Notes: generated by a model from the sequence alone, not told the origin. Shown: positions 26,302 through 34,686, counted from the stretch's first letter. The stretch: 64,000 nucleotides of DNA from Deltaproteobacteria bacterium UBA6106 (GCA_002428485.1 DIWM01000047.1:68674-132673), one strand, 5' to 3'. Numbers and translations: made by a program.

Positions 26302-27684
26302 TTAACCTCTCTTGCCCATTGTCGCGAAGATCTCCCGCTCGAGGTCCTCGAAGAACATGGCTCTCCCCATCTCGCCGCGGAGGCGCCTTGCCTCGCGGAT
26401 GCCCATGGCGCCGAGTATCTCGAGGAGCTGGCTGTGCCACGCAGCCATCAGGTTCGCGATACGGAGAGAGCCCCACAGGGGATCCACACCATCAAGCTCG
26501 ACAGGGCATGCTATCCCTTCCTTGCACCGCCGGCATACCCTGCACTCCATTGCCACGAGGAGCGGTATGTCGATTGAAAGCGCATCGGCTCCGCAGATGA
26601 TAAGCTTCGCCATGTGCTCCGCCATAGCGATGCCGCCGCCCCCGATGAGCGTGGCCTGGTCCCTTACGCCTTTGTCCACGAGGTGAAGGTGGACCTCCTT
26701 CATCCGTTCTTTGATGAACAGCGGATCGCTGCCTTCTTCAAGGCCGTATTCGTCAGCGACGAGGTGGAGGACCTCGGCGCCCTGCGCAATGAGTGCAAAT
26801 GCGCGCTCCGGGGTCTTTGGGCCGAGCCGCAGCCTTATCATGACGACGAGTGCGGGATTTATTGACTTAAACCTTTCTTGCAGCGCTATGGGATCTCCCC
26901 CGTCTGGGATCTCGATGATCCGCGCGGAAGAGAACAACTCTTCCTTCAGGTCACCGGGATTCCCGTCGACATAGATGATCACATGGGGAAGGAATTCCCT
27001 TACTGCAGGATTGATGCCTGACTGCCTGACGACCGCAAAGGTGCCGAGCGCCCTCGCGCCGTAGAGGAATGAAAGTTGAATATTGTCTCCCGGTGGAGAC
27101 CAGGGCAACATATCGAAAATGACCGGCAAGGGTATCTCAACGAGAGGCGGCGCCTGGGAGATGATCTCGCCTCCGGGACCAAGCCCGATGGCCATGACCT
27201 TACGGCCGATGTCGACGGTGGTGCTTATGTATTCGCGCCCATGGATCCCGTCCCTTGTGGGCCGGACGATCTCGGACATATCCGTCCACATGGCGTCGAA
27301 ACCCGGGCCCGAGAAGGGCCCTCCGTACCCTGCGCCTGACACAGGTATGCGGCCGCTCTCTGCCTGGAACCAGAGCCCCGATATGATCTCCGGAGTCCAG
27401 TAATGGTCGCCCAGCGCCTTGTAGGAAGGGTTAAGCCCTTTATGGATGAGCCTGTTGGGACAGTTCTGGACGCAGCGGAAGCAGTCCATGCAGGCGCTAT
27501 CGAGGGAATCGAGCATCTGGCGGTCATCGAGGTTCCGCTTTTCGTATACCTGGTAGACGCAGTCCTTTTTTACACAGCGGGTGCACTTCAGGCACCCTTC
27601 TTCCCAGGCGATGATGCCCGAGCGGGTTATCTTCTGAAAGCGGTTCGGCACCTGCGAGGTCTCAATATGATATTTAGGCGGCAT
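26302..27684 (-). CDS. Degenerate glutamate-synthase FMN-domain paralogue
   Basis: 460 residues, starting at ATG 27684 with GGAGGAG; the longer ORF overlaps metF. N-terminal cysteines: GCLKCTRCVKKDC and CMDCFRCVQNCP. The body aligns with the neighbouring FMN-domain protein in outline: IPLPVIFDMLPWS, ALGTFAVV, LIGGGGIAMAEHMAK, ADALSIDIPLLVAMECRVCRRCKEGIACP and the AWHSQLLEILGAMGI tail. However, it lacks the TGEGG, KPGLGG and DGSYGGTG segments that shape the active site. It is probably a non-catalytic or differently specialised partner subunit. It starts 4 bases after metF copy 2 stops and ends 3 bases before the intact paralogue, so translation is likely coupled. Confidence 0.8.
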   Translation of the reverse strand: MPPKYHIETSQVPNRFQKITRSGIIAWEEGCLKCTRCVKKDCVYQVYEKRNLDDRQMLDSLDSACMDCFRCVQNCPNRLIHKGLNPSYKALGDHYWTPEIISGLWFQAESGRIPVSGAGYGGPFSGPGFDAMWTDMSEIVRPTRDGIHGREYISTTVDIGRKVMAIGLGPGGEIISQAPPLVEIPLPVIFDMLPWSPPGDNIQLSFLYGARALGTFAVVRQSGINPAVREFLPHVIIYVDGNPGDLKEELFSSARIIEIPDGGDPIALQERFKSINPALVVMIRLRLGPKTPERAFALIAQGAEVLHLVADEYGLEEGSDPLFIKERMKEVHLHLVDKGVRDQATLIGGGGIAMAEHMAKLIICGADALSIDIPLLVAMECRVCRRCKEGIACPVELDGVDPLWGSLRIANLMAAWHSQLLEILGAMGIREARRLRGEMGRAMFFEDLEREIFATMGKRG

Positions 27685-27688
27685 TACA

Positions 27689-28621
27689 CTACTCCTCCGG
27701 GGTCTCTGGCCTGGGATAAAGCCCGGCCTCTTCCACGATCTGGGGAACAACATCTTCCCATTCGATGGCCATGATGTGGACGCCATGAACCCCTTCCATG
27801 TATTTGAGCGCCATAATGGTTTCAACGGCTATCGCGATGCCTTCCCGGCGCTGATCCTTGGGGTCAACGCCCTTCATCCGGCTGATGATATCGTCGGGCA
27901 CGTCCATCCCGGCTACCTGCGTGCTCATATATTCAGCCATACGGGCCGATTTCAGCGGTGTCACGCCGCCCAGGATGTAGACCTTCTTGTCGAGTCCCCT
28001 TTCACGGACCTGCCTCATCCATTCTTTGAAACGTTTCAGGTTGTAGACGCACTGGGTCTGGATGAACTCAGCCCCTGCCGCGACCTTTTTGCCAAGGCGG
28101 ACGACCCGGTAGTCGAAGGGATCGGCAAAGGGGTTTGCCACGGCGCCGATAAAAAGCTGCGGCGGTTCCGAAAGCGCCTCTCCGCCGATGATCAGGCCTT
28201 CGTCTCTCATCCGGCGCACTGCCTGGATCAACTGTATGGAATCGATATCAAAGACGCCCTTCGCCTGTCGCTGGTTGCCGAAGGATTGATGGTCTCCCGA
28301 CAGGCAGAGGATATTCCTGATGCCGAGCGATGATGCGCCCAGCACATCCGACTGGAGGGCTATGCGGTTCCGGTCGCGGGTTACCATCTGGAGGACAGGA
28401 TCGAGGCCTTCCTGTTTGAGAATGGTACAGGCAGCCATGCTGCTTAAGCGGACCACCCCGGTCTGGTTATCTGTCACATTGACGCTGTCCACGTAGCCCT
28501 TCAGAATATTACCTTTTTTCTGTATGGCCCCGGGGTCAGCCCCTTTTGGAGGACCGCATTCGGCAGTAACGGCAAAATTATTTAGTGTCAGGACATTTTT
28601 CAGATTGCTCTCAGCTTTCAC
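27689..28621 (-). CDS. metF: Methylenetetrahydrofolate reductase catalytic subunit (copy 2)
   Basis: 310 residues, colinear with the copy at 12760: FAVTAECGPPKGADPG, NVTDNQTGVVRLSS, TRDRNRIALQSDVLGASSLGI with NILCLSGDH, QTQCVYNLKRF, HIMAIEWEDVVPQI. All catalytic and FAD-binding motifs are kept, so both copies look active. It overlaps metV copy 2 by 11 bases. Having two full MetF-MetV pairs at opposite ends of one Hdr/Glt cluster is unusual. Confidence 0.92.
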   Translation of the reverse strand: MKAESNLKNVLTLNNFAVTAECGPPKGADPGAIQKKGNILKGYVDSVNVTDNQTGVVRLSSMAACTILKQEGLDPVLQMVTRDRNRIALQSDVLGASSLGIRNILCLSGDHQSFGNQRQAKGVFDIDSIQLIQAVRRMRDEGLIIGGEALSEPPQLFIGAVANPFADPFDYRVVRLGKKVAAGAEFIQTQCVYNLKRFKEWMRQVRERGLDKKVYILGGVTPLKSARMAEYMSTQVAGMDVPDDIISRMKGVDPKDQRREGIAIAVETIMALKYMEGVHGVHIMAIEWEDVVPQIVEEAGLYPRPETPEE

Positions 28622-29285
28622 TTCTCTGGTCCTCCCTTACTATTTTCCTGGGCCCCTTTCCCTGCTGCCTTGACCAGTCGGCAGGGGGATAGATCGCCTC
28701 CAGGAGATCATTGCGGCCGGCGCTGTCAAGGCGTTCCACGATAAGCTGCCACGCGCAGGGGGAATCGGGATCGACTTCGCAGACACCGTTCTTTGAACCG
28801 CCGCAGGGCCCGTTGAAAAGCCCCTTCGCGCAGCGCGTGACAGGGCAGATACCGGCAAAATAACCGAGCTTGCAGTCGCCGCAGGCGCGGCAATTCTCTA
28901 CCCACAGGCCGGGTTCTTTCGTCTCGCCGATGAAGGTTGTGTTCAGGGCAGGAACGATAAACATCTTCGGGAACACCTCTGCTACGGCCTGGACGCCTGC
29001 TCCACAGCCGAGGGAAAGGATCACATCATACCTGTCCGCGACCTCCGTAAGCTTGTCGATGAACTCGTAGACGCACTGGCGGTCTATGGTCATCTCCTGT
29101 ACCTCGATCGTACGGCCCTCCATCTGCGCGTCCATGCGAAGCGCCGACGCGAGGAGGCCGACCTCCTTTTCTCCTCCGGAGGCGCATTCGGCAACGCAGG
29201 TTCCGCAGCCCACCACAAGGATCTTCCTGTAAGGCGCAAGCATCGCCTTGATCTCGGCCATGGGTTTTCTTTCAGCAGTTATCAT
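28611..29285 (-). CDS. metV: MetV, partner of MetF (copy 2)
   Basis: 224 residues, same plan as the copy at 13680: MITAERKPMAEI...KILVVGCGTCVAECASGG, SLGCGAGVQAV, CRACGDCKLGYFAGICPVT, RCAKGLFNGPCGGS and VCEVDPDSPCAW. All cysteines in the C-terminal set are conserved between the copies. The start has a GGAG-type ribosome-binding site. The 172 bases upstream to the mvhD-like gene contain no gene. Confidence 0.88.
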   Translation of the reverse strand: MITAERKPMAEIKAMLAPYRKILVVGCGTCVAECASGGEKEVGLLASALRMDAQMEGRTIEVQEMTIDRQCVYEFIDKLTEVADRYDVILSLGCGAGVQAVAEVFPKMFIVPALNTTFIGETKEPGLWVENCRACGDCKLGYFAGICPVTRCAKGLFNGPCGGSKNGVCEVDPDSPCAWQLIVERLDSAGRNDLLEAIYPPADWSRQQGKGPRKIVREDQRSES

Positions 29286-29457
29286 TGTTTTACTCCTTGC
29301 TATTTAATGGGGCTCACGTCGCCCCCTCCAGCAGCAAAGCTGCCGGAGCCACCCCCTCGCGCCCGAGAACGGGCTATAAGTGTCCTATAAGACCTATATT
29401 CTTCTTTTCGCTTCTCACTCTTCACTCTCCGTTCTCTGCTCCATGCTCTCTGCTGCT

Positions 29458-29880
29458 CTATCCTTTACTTCTTACCGGTGAGATGCCAACGGTCGCGTCG
29501 CGCATCAGCAGTTCCCGCGCTATTGTATCGATGGTGGCAGGGGTCGCTGCCGTCCCGGTTATCAGTTCTATGCGCGCCCCTTCGAGCCCGATCTCTTCGA
29601 TCAGTTTCTGTGCGTAGCCAACGCGCTTCCTCGCCCGCAGGTTCCCCTCACGGTAACGGCAGGCGCCCTCGGGACAGGCAATGAGGTAGACCATATCCGC
29701 TCCTGATTCAAGCGCCCGCAGGAGGTGCAGGGGGTCTATGCGGCCGCTGCAGGGGAGCGGGAAGAACCTGATCTGCGAACCGAGCTCTTTTTCAAGGGTA
29801 CGCCTGTTTTTGTCCTGGTCGATATCCAGTTGCTGACAAAAGAATATGGTAATGTTTAGTCCTGCCGTTTTCTGATCCAT
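29458..29880 (-). CDS. MvhD-like protein lacking the N-terminal cluster ligands
   Basis: 140 residues from ATG 29880 (AAAGGA ribosome-binding site; TTG at 29886 is less likely). The C-terminal two thirds match MvhD: PCSGRIDPLHLLRALESGAD, IACPEGACRYREGN, ARKRVGYAQKLIEEIG. The N-terminal segment, which in MvhD holds FCCxx(C/U), reads IFFCQQLDIDQDKN with only one cysteine. It probably cannot bind the same [2Fe-2S] cluster, so it may be structural or have a changed redox role. First gene of the mvhD-metV-metF trio, copy 2. Confidence 0.78.
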   Translation of the reverse strand: MDQKTAGLNITIFFCQQLDIDQDKNRRTLEKELGSQIRFFPLPCSGRIDPLHLLRALESGADMVYLIACPEGACRYREGNLRARKRVGYAQKLIEEIGLEGARIELITGTAATPATIDTIARELLMRDATVGISPVRSKG

Positions 29881-29969
29881 GCTCAATCCTTTAAAGATCC
29901 CCTTATTTTTTGTGCAAAAGCTTTTAGCTATCAGCTATCAGCTATGAGCCACGAGCTTCTCTTCTCTCC

Positions 29970-30767
29970 TCACGTAAAGGCATGTTTTTTGCTGTCCCAC
30001 CACAGGGGGTGTTTCTTCCGCTGATGCCTTTTCCCATCTTCTATAAAGATATTGATTACGTTCCTGATCCGCAATGATGATTCTATAATTTGTTTAAAAT
30101 TATCCAGAAGCAGCCCTGCCTGTTTGAGAAAGGTTTTTTCAATTTTTACCGTATCGCCAAGTGTTTTCTGAGCGGCATTTTTATCTTTTTCGCCCTCCAT
30201 CCATCTCTGAACCATGTCCGGTGTGACTTCAATGTGGAACTGGAGGCCATAGGCGTTGCTCCCTATCTTAAATGCCTGGTTTTTACAGGGCTTCCCTGTT
30301 GCCAGCAGCATGCCGCCATCGGGTATTTCAAATGTATCTTCGTGCCACTGGAATACGGCCATGTGTTCCGGAAGATGCCTGAAAAGCATGTCCCCTTTGG
30401 CTGCCCTTGTAGTTTTGACCCTGTACCATCCTATCTCCTTTTCCGGTGTTTTGTAAACACTTACGCCGCAGGTCTTTGCCAGAAGCTGGGCGCCGAGACA
30501 GATGCCAAGGAAGGGGACCTCTTCGACAAGGGTCTTCCGGATAAGTTTTTCTTCATCGTTCAGGAAAGGAAATTTATCCACCTCGTAGACATTCATGGGC
30601 CCGCCGAGCACAATGACGGCAGCTATCTCCCGGAGGTCTTCCGGCAAGGCGTCCCCATTTTCAAGCTCAACAGTCTCAAATTCCCACTCATCAGAGCGAA
30701 GCGCGTCCCCGATCAGCCCCGGGCCCTCGTGCCCTACGTGTTTTACTATGAGGATCTTGTTTTTCAT
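29970..30767 (-). CDS. Class I glutamine amidotransferase (GMP-synthase-like)
   Basis: 265 residues. The triad is intact: C90 in LGICLGAQLL, H178 and E180 in LQFHIEV. The oxyanion region AVIVLGGPMNVYE is at residues 50-61. Stand-alone relatives are annotated as GMP synthase-like or gamma-glutamyl hydrolase-like amidotransferases; no synthetase domain is present. The C-terminal 60 residues are a less conserved basic tail. It lies between glnA and the mvhD-like gene on the same strand and so links nitrogen assimilation with the Hdr/Glt cluster. The acceptor of the ammonia or amide group is unknown. Confidence 0.8.
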   Translation of the reverse strand: MKNKILIVKHVGHEGPGLIGDALRSDEWEFETVELENGDALPEDLREIAAVIVLGGPMNVYEVDKFPFLNDEEKLIRKTLVEEVPFLGICLGAQLLAKTCGVSVYKTPEKEIGWYRVKTTRAAKGDMLFRHLPEHMAVFQWHEDTFEIPDGGMLLATGKPCKNQAFKIGSNAYGLQFHIEVTPDMVQRWMEGEKDKNAAQKTLGDTVKIEKTFLKQAGLLLDNFKQIIESSLRIRNVINIFIEDGKRHQRKKHPLWWDSKKHAFT

Positions 30768-30887
30768 TCAAAACTCCCTACGTACCTTTGTGCTGCGACT
30801 CCGCCCTGTGCGGGAGGAGAACCCCTATCCCCCCGGTCGGAAGGTATGGTGTGGGGGTTTGCCGGGGGAACAGGGGTTTGAAGTCGC

Positions 30888-32378
30888 CTACATGTCAAAA
30901 TAGAGATAGAACTCGTATGGATGTGGACGGAGACGCACAGGATCTATCTCTGCCTCGCGTTTGTACTCGATCCATACATCGATGACATCCTTTGTGAATA
31001 CGTCTCCCCTCAGCAGGAACTCATGATCCTTTTCGAGGGCGGCGATGGATTCCTCGAGCGAGCCGGGAACCGTAGGTATCTTTGCCGCTTCTTCGGGTGG
31101 AAGGTGGTAAGTGTTCACGTCTGTCGGTCTGCCGGGGTCGATCTTGTTGATGATGCCGTCGACACAGGCCATGAGTATCGCCGAGAAGGAAAGGTATGGG
31201 TTGCATGTTGCATCGGGCGGCCTGAATTCGATCCTCTTGGCCTTGGGATTTTCTGAGTACATGGGTATCCTGACCGCTGCCGAGCGGTTCCGCGCTGAAT
31301 AGACAAGGTTGACAGGGGCTTCATAACCGGGGACGAGCCTCTTGTATGAATTAGTGGTAGGCGCGCAGAATGCCAGAAGGGCAGGCGCGTGCCTGAGCAG
31401 GCCGCCGATGGCATATCTGCCCAGCTTGCTCAGGCCCGCATATCCCTTCGCTTCATAGAAGATGTTCTCGCCCTTGTTCCAGAGGGATATGTGGGTGTGC
31501 ATGCCTGAACCGTTGTCTGCGAAGAGGGGTTTGGGCATGAACGTTGCCACCATGTTGTTCTGTTTTGCCATGTTCTTTACGATGTATTTATACATGAGGC
31601 ACTGGTCTGCCATCTTTACGAGGGAGCTGAACTTCATGTCGATCTCGCATTGTCCCGCCGTCGCCACCTCATGGTGGTGGACTTCCACCTTAATACCCGT
31701 CTCGAGCATCTTCAGGGTCATCTTGCTCCGCAGGTCCTGGATCGAGTCGTGCGGCGGAACCGGAAAATACCCTTCTTTGTATCGCGGTTTGTATCCGAGG
31801 TTTGGCTTCTCATCCCTTCCCGAGTTCCATTCGCCCTCGTCGGAGTCGATAAAGTAGTAGCCGCAGTTCTCCGTCTGGTCGAAGCGGATGTCGTTAAAGA
31901 GGAAAAATTCATACTCGGGGCCGTAAAAGCTTGTATCGGCAAAGCCCGTTGTCTTCAGGAACGCCTCTGCCTTTTTCCCCACGTAACGGGGATCGCGCGT
32001 ATAGGGTTTCCTGGTGATGGGGTCATAGATATCGCAGAGGATGCTCAACGTCGGTATTTCGCAGACAGGGTCTGTAACGGCCGATTTGGGATCAGGCAGG
32101 AGTATCATGTCTGATTCCTGGATCTTCTGAAATCCCCTGATCGAGGAGCCGTCGAAGCCGATCCCTTCCTCCCAGATGCTTGTCATGGGGTCATCGATCT
32201 CTGTCAGCTCCGCTGTCGGGATGGAAAAATGCTGCCACAGGCCGGGCAGGTCGTTAAATTTAAGATCAACCATCTGGATGTTGTTCTTTTTTACCAGGCG
32301 GGATACATTGTCGATGTCTGCCGATGTTGCTGCCCCGTTCCACCGAAAGGATGTTTTTGATCTTTTCGTTTCTTTCAT
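30888..32378 (-). CDS. glnA: Glutamine synthetase type I
   Basis: 496 residues of GSI: EGIGFDGSSIRGF near residue 70, GPEYEFFLF, the VEVHHHEVATAGQCEIDMKF metal/glutamate site, the ATP-binding FMPKPLFADNGSGMHTH, NRSAAVRIP, and the NTYHLPPEEAAKIP segment whose tyrosine corresponds to the adenylylated Tyr of GSI-beta. It makes glutamine from glutamate, ammonia and ATP. It lies downstream of amtB and the P-II gene on the same strand but after a 360-base gap, so it probably has its own promoter. Confidence 0.95.
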   Translation of the reverse strand: MKETKRSKTSFRWNGAATSADIDNVSRLVKKNNIQMVDLKFNDLPGLWQHFSIPTAELTEIDDPMTSIWEEGIGFDGSSIRGFQKIQESDMILLPDPKSAVTDPVCEIPTLSILCDIYDPITRKPYTRDPRYVGKKAEAFLKTTGFADTSFYGPEYEFFLFNDIRFDQTENCGYYFIDSDEGEWNSGRDEKPNLGYKPRYKEGYFPVPPHDSIQDLRSKMTLKMLETGIKVEVHHHEVATAGQCEIDMKFSSLVKMADQCLMYKYIVKNMAKQNNMVATFMPKPLFADNGSGMHTHISLWNKGENIFYEAKGYAGLSKLGRYAIGGLLRHAPALLAFCAPTTNSYKRLVPGYEAPVNLVYSARNRSAAVRIPMYSENPKAKRIEFRPPDATCNPYLSFSAILMACVDGIINKIDPGRPTDVNTYHLPPEEAAKIPTVPGSLEESIAALEKDHEFLLRGDVFTKDVIDVWIEYKREAEIDPVRLRPHPYEFYLYFDM

Positions 32379-32738
32379 GACTGCTCCCTCTCTGAAGGTT
32401 TTTTAAAACTCAACCTTTAGTCTGAGACGTTGACTTTTTGAACTGCGTTGTTCCGGGGTTGAAGATTCCCTCGAAGGTCGGTGAGGGATAAAAGGCATGC
32501 ACATCGACGTGCATAAGGCGTCAATACTCGTACAGCTAATATTTAAAGTAAAAAACTCAAGCTTTTGTTAACTTCATTGCCGTAATTAGTATATAGTATA
32601 TCGTATATAGAAATCCAAAACGAAATCCGAAATCCGAATATCGAAAGCTACATTTCACCGGCAATCTTATTAACAGATTTTGTTTTTCTCGCCTAACGCC
32701 TTACGCCTCACGCCTTACGGGTGTTCCGCTACTTTGCT
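32379..32738 (-). promoter_or_regulatory. glnA upstream region with inverted repeat
   Basis: 360 bases without a gene. 32497-32514 carries the inverted repeat ATGCAC-6-GTGCAT, about 120 bases ahead of the glnA start. Just upstream of it (minus strand) is TTGACG at 32519-32524. I see no convincing sigma-54 site. The inverted repeat could be an operator. The distal part holds AT-rich words (32600-32650) and CGTAAGGCGTGAGG words (32691-32722) of the dispersed repeat families. Confidence 0.35.
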
Positions 32739-33080
32739 TCACCCGATCGCTTCTCCACCGCGCTCTTCAGTGCGTATCCTTATGCATTCAACGAGGTCGA
32801 GGACGAATATCTTCCCGTCGCCGATATTCCCGGTCTGGGCGCCCTTTATGATGGCGTTGATCGTCGGCTCCACGAAGCCCTCGTTGACGGCGATCTCAAG
32901 GCGTATCTTCCTCAGGAGGTTGCCCATCTCCCTGACCCCGCGATATACCTCGGCTACACCCATCTGGCGGCCATGTCCGAGGACTTCGTTGACGGTGATG
33001 AGGTTCACGTCCGCTTTATAAAGCTCCTGTTTCACTGCCTCCAGCCTGTCAGGCTTTATTATCGCTATAATTAATTTCAT
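32739..33080 (-). CDS. Nitrogen regulatory P-II family protein with altered T-loop
   Basis: 113 residues, starting at ATG 33080 (GGAGGT upstream); the ORF start at 33143 lies inside amtB. P-II features: MKLIIAIIKPDRL, G-x-GRQMG with Q39, the GDGKIFVLDL B/C-loop region with K90, and R101/R103. The T-loop reads YRGVREMGNLLRK, so position 51, the tyrosine uridylylated in GlnB/GlnK, is Glu. It would bind 2-oxoglutarate and ATP/ADP and block the neighbouring AmtB channel, but control by uridylylation is not expected. It is 16 bases downstream of amtB. Confidence 0.88.
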   Translation of the reverse strand: MKLIIAIIKPDRLEAVKQELYKADVNLITVNEVLGHGRQMGVAEVYRGVREMGNLLRKIRLEIAVNEGFVEPTINAIIKGAQTGNIGDGKIFVLDLVECIRIRTEERGGEAIG

Positions 33081-33096
33081 ACTAAATACCTCCTTC

Positions 33097-34407
33097 TTAT
33101 TCCAGGATCGTGTAGGCATTTTCGTGGTGCTGCGTGAGGTCAAGGCCCATGACCTCGTCTTTTTCCTTTACCCTGACCTTCATAACAACATCGATCAGCT
33201 TATAGATGATGAGGCTGACGACAAAGCTGTATGCGAGCGTTACGGCGACGGCGATCAACTGGACAACAAACTGCTTCGGGTTGCCGAAGAAAAGGCCATT
33301 GGCGCCTGCGGGGTTAACCGCCTTCGAGGCAAAAAGCCCTGTTGCCAGCGCCCCCCATATGCCGCCGATGCAGTGGACTCCGAAGACGTCAAGGGCATCG
33401 TCATAACCGAATCTTGGTTTTATGATCGTCACAGCCATGTAGCAGAAGATGCTTACAAAGATCCCGATAATGATGGCGGAGAGGGCGCTCACGAACCCCG
33501 CCGCCGGCGTAATGGCAACAAGCCCGGCAACAGCCCCTGTCGCGGTTCCGAGAACGGTCGGCTTCTCATGAAAGGCCCAGTCAAGCAATGCCCAGCTCAA
33601 GCCCGCCGCCGCCGCAGCGGTATTGGTGACGACAAAGGCATTGACGGCGATCTCGTTGGCGCCGAGTGAACTGCCGGCGTTGAACCCGAACCATCCGAAC
33701 CAGAGGAGCGCCGTCCCGAGTATGGTGAAGGGGAGGTTGTGCGGCAGGATCGCCTTTTGCGTGCTTCCCCGCCTCTTCCCGATGAATACCGCCGTCATCA
33801 GTGCGGCGATGCCGGCATTGATATGCACGACCGTACCCCCGGCGAAGTCGAGGGCGCCAAGGTCCTTAAGCCATCCGCCAACACCCCACACCCAGTGGCA
33901 CACAGGGTCATAGACAAATGTCGACCAGAGGACCATGAAGACGAGGAACGCGGAGAATTTCATCCTCTCCGCAAAGGCGCCGATGATGAGGGCGGGCGTG
34001 ATGATCGCGAACATCATCTGGAAGACCATGAAGAGCTGGTGGGGAATGGTAGCGGCGTAATCCGCATAGGGCGCAAAGCCCACACCCCGGAGACCGGCCC
34101 ACTCGAGGCTCCCCCAAAAACCCTTGCCCGGGGCAAAGGAGAGGCTGTAGCCGAAGAGGATCCACTGAACGCTGACGACGCAGAGGATGATAAAGCACTG
34201 CATGAGAATGCCGAGGACGTTCTTCCGCCCAACCATCCCGCCGTAGAAAAAGGCAAGGCCCGGCGTCATCAACATGACAAGCGCTGTGGATATGAGGAGC
34301 CACGCCGTATCCCCGGTGTCGTTTTTGGGTGGTTCTGCGGCAAAGGCCGTTCCTGCCACGGCAATAAAAAGAAACAACAGCAACAAACCCATCAATAACT
34401 TTTTCAC
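33097..34407 (-). CDS. amtB: Ammonium transporter AmtB
   Basis: 436 residues with a cleavable signal peptide (MKKLLMGLLLLFLFIAVAGTAFA) and eleven membrane helices. Key sites: AFFYGGMVGRKN, the CHWVWG region, the pore histidines in VVHINAGIAAL and VFGVHCIGGIWG, and the GA-rich helices between. The start is GTG 34407 with AGGAGG. It conducts NH3/NH4+ across the inner membrane and is controlled by the P-II protein encoded directly downstream, the usual amtB-glnK pairing. Confidence 0.94.
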   Translation of the reverse strand: MKKLLMGLLLLFLFIAVAGTAFAAEPPKNDTGDTAWLLISTALVMLMTPGLAFFYGGMVGRKNVLGILMQCFIILCVVSVQWILFGYSLSFAPGKGFWGSLEWAGLRGVGFAPYADYAATIPHQLFMVFQMMFAIITPALIIGAFAERMKFSAFLVFMVLWSTFVYDPVCHWVWGVGGWLKDLGALDFAGGTVVHINAGIAALMTAVFIGKRRGSTQKAILPHNLPFTILGTALLWFGWFGFNAGSSLGANEIAVNAFVVTNTAAAAAGLSWALLDWAFHEKPTVLGTATGAVAGLVAITPAAGFVSALSAIIIGIFVSIFCYMAVTIIKPRFGYDDALDVFGVHCIGGIWGALATGLFASKAVNPAGANGLFFGNPKQFVVQLIAVAVTLAYSFVVSLIIYKLIDVVMKVRVKEKDEVMGLDLTQHHENAYTILE

Positions 34408-34446
34408 CCTATACCTCCTTTTATCCCGGATCTTCTACAAGGATGA

Positions 34447-34596
34447 GCATCAGCGCCGGGCTTTCCCCGCAAACACGCTCATTTAAGCTCCTGCGGCTCC
34501 ATTCGCTCGCGTTCGGCTTCGGAACTTTTGCTTACGCAAAAGACCGAGCTTCCTTGCCTCACGACGGTTTGCTACAGGAAAGCCCGACACCGATGC
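34447..34596. mobile_element. MITE-like element, second copy
   Basis: Ends at 34447-34466 (GCATCAGCGCCGGGCTTTCC) and 34577-34596 (GGAAAGCCCGACACCGATGC) are imperfect inverted repeats and match the ends of the element at 20060-20319. The inside differs but shares GACCGAGCTTCCTTGCCTCA, the complement of the GAGGCGAGGAAGCTCGG in the other copy. Non-coding. Confidence 0.6.
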
Positions 34597-34626
34597 CATC
34601 ACGACACATCCGGGTTGAAAATAAAA

Positions 34627-34663
34627 CCGGCGTCTTCGTCCCTGCTGCGGTTGAAGACGCCGG
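34627..34663 (-). terminator. Hairpin terminator-like structure
   Basis: CCGGCGTCTTC (34627-34637) pairs exactly with GAAGACGCCGG (34653-34663), an 11-bp GC-rich stem. On the minus strand it is followed by the complement of ACCGGG..AAAATAAAA, giving a T-rich run, so it could end the transcript of the Yip1-family gene. Confidence 0.6.
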
Positions 34664-34686
34664 TGTCTGTGCCGATCAAAAAAAAT

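Noticed and set aside
32400..32540. Sigma-54 promoter for glnA
   Set aside because: I looked for TGGC-N7-TTGC spacing on the minus strand and found no convincing match.
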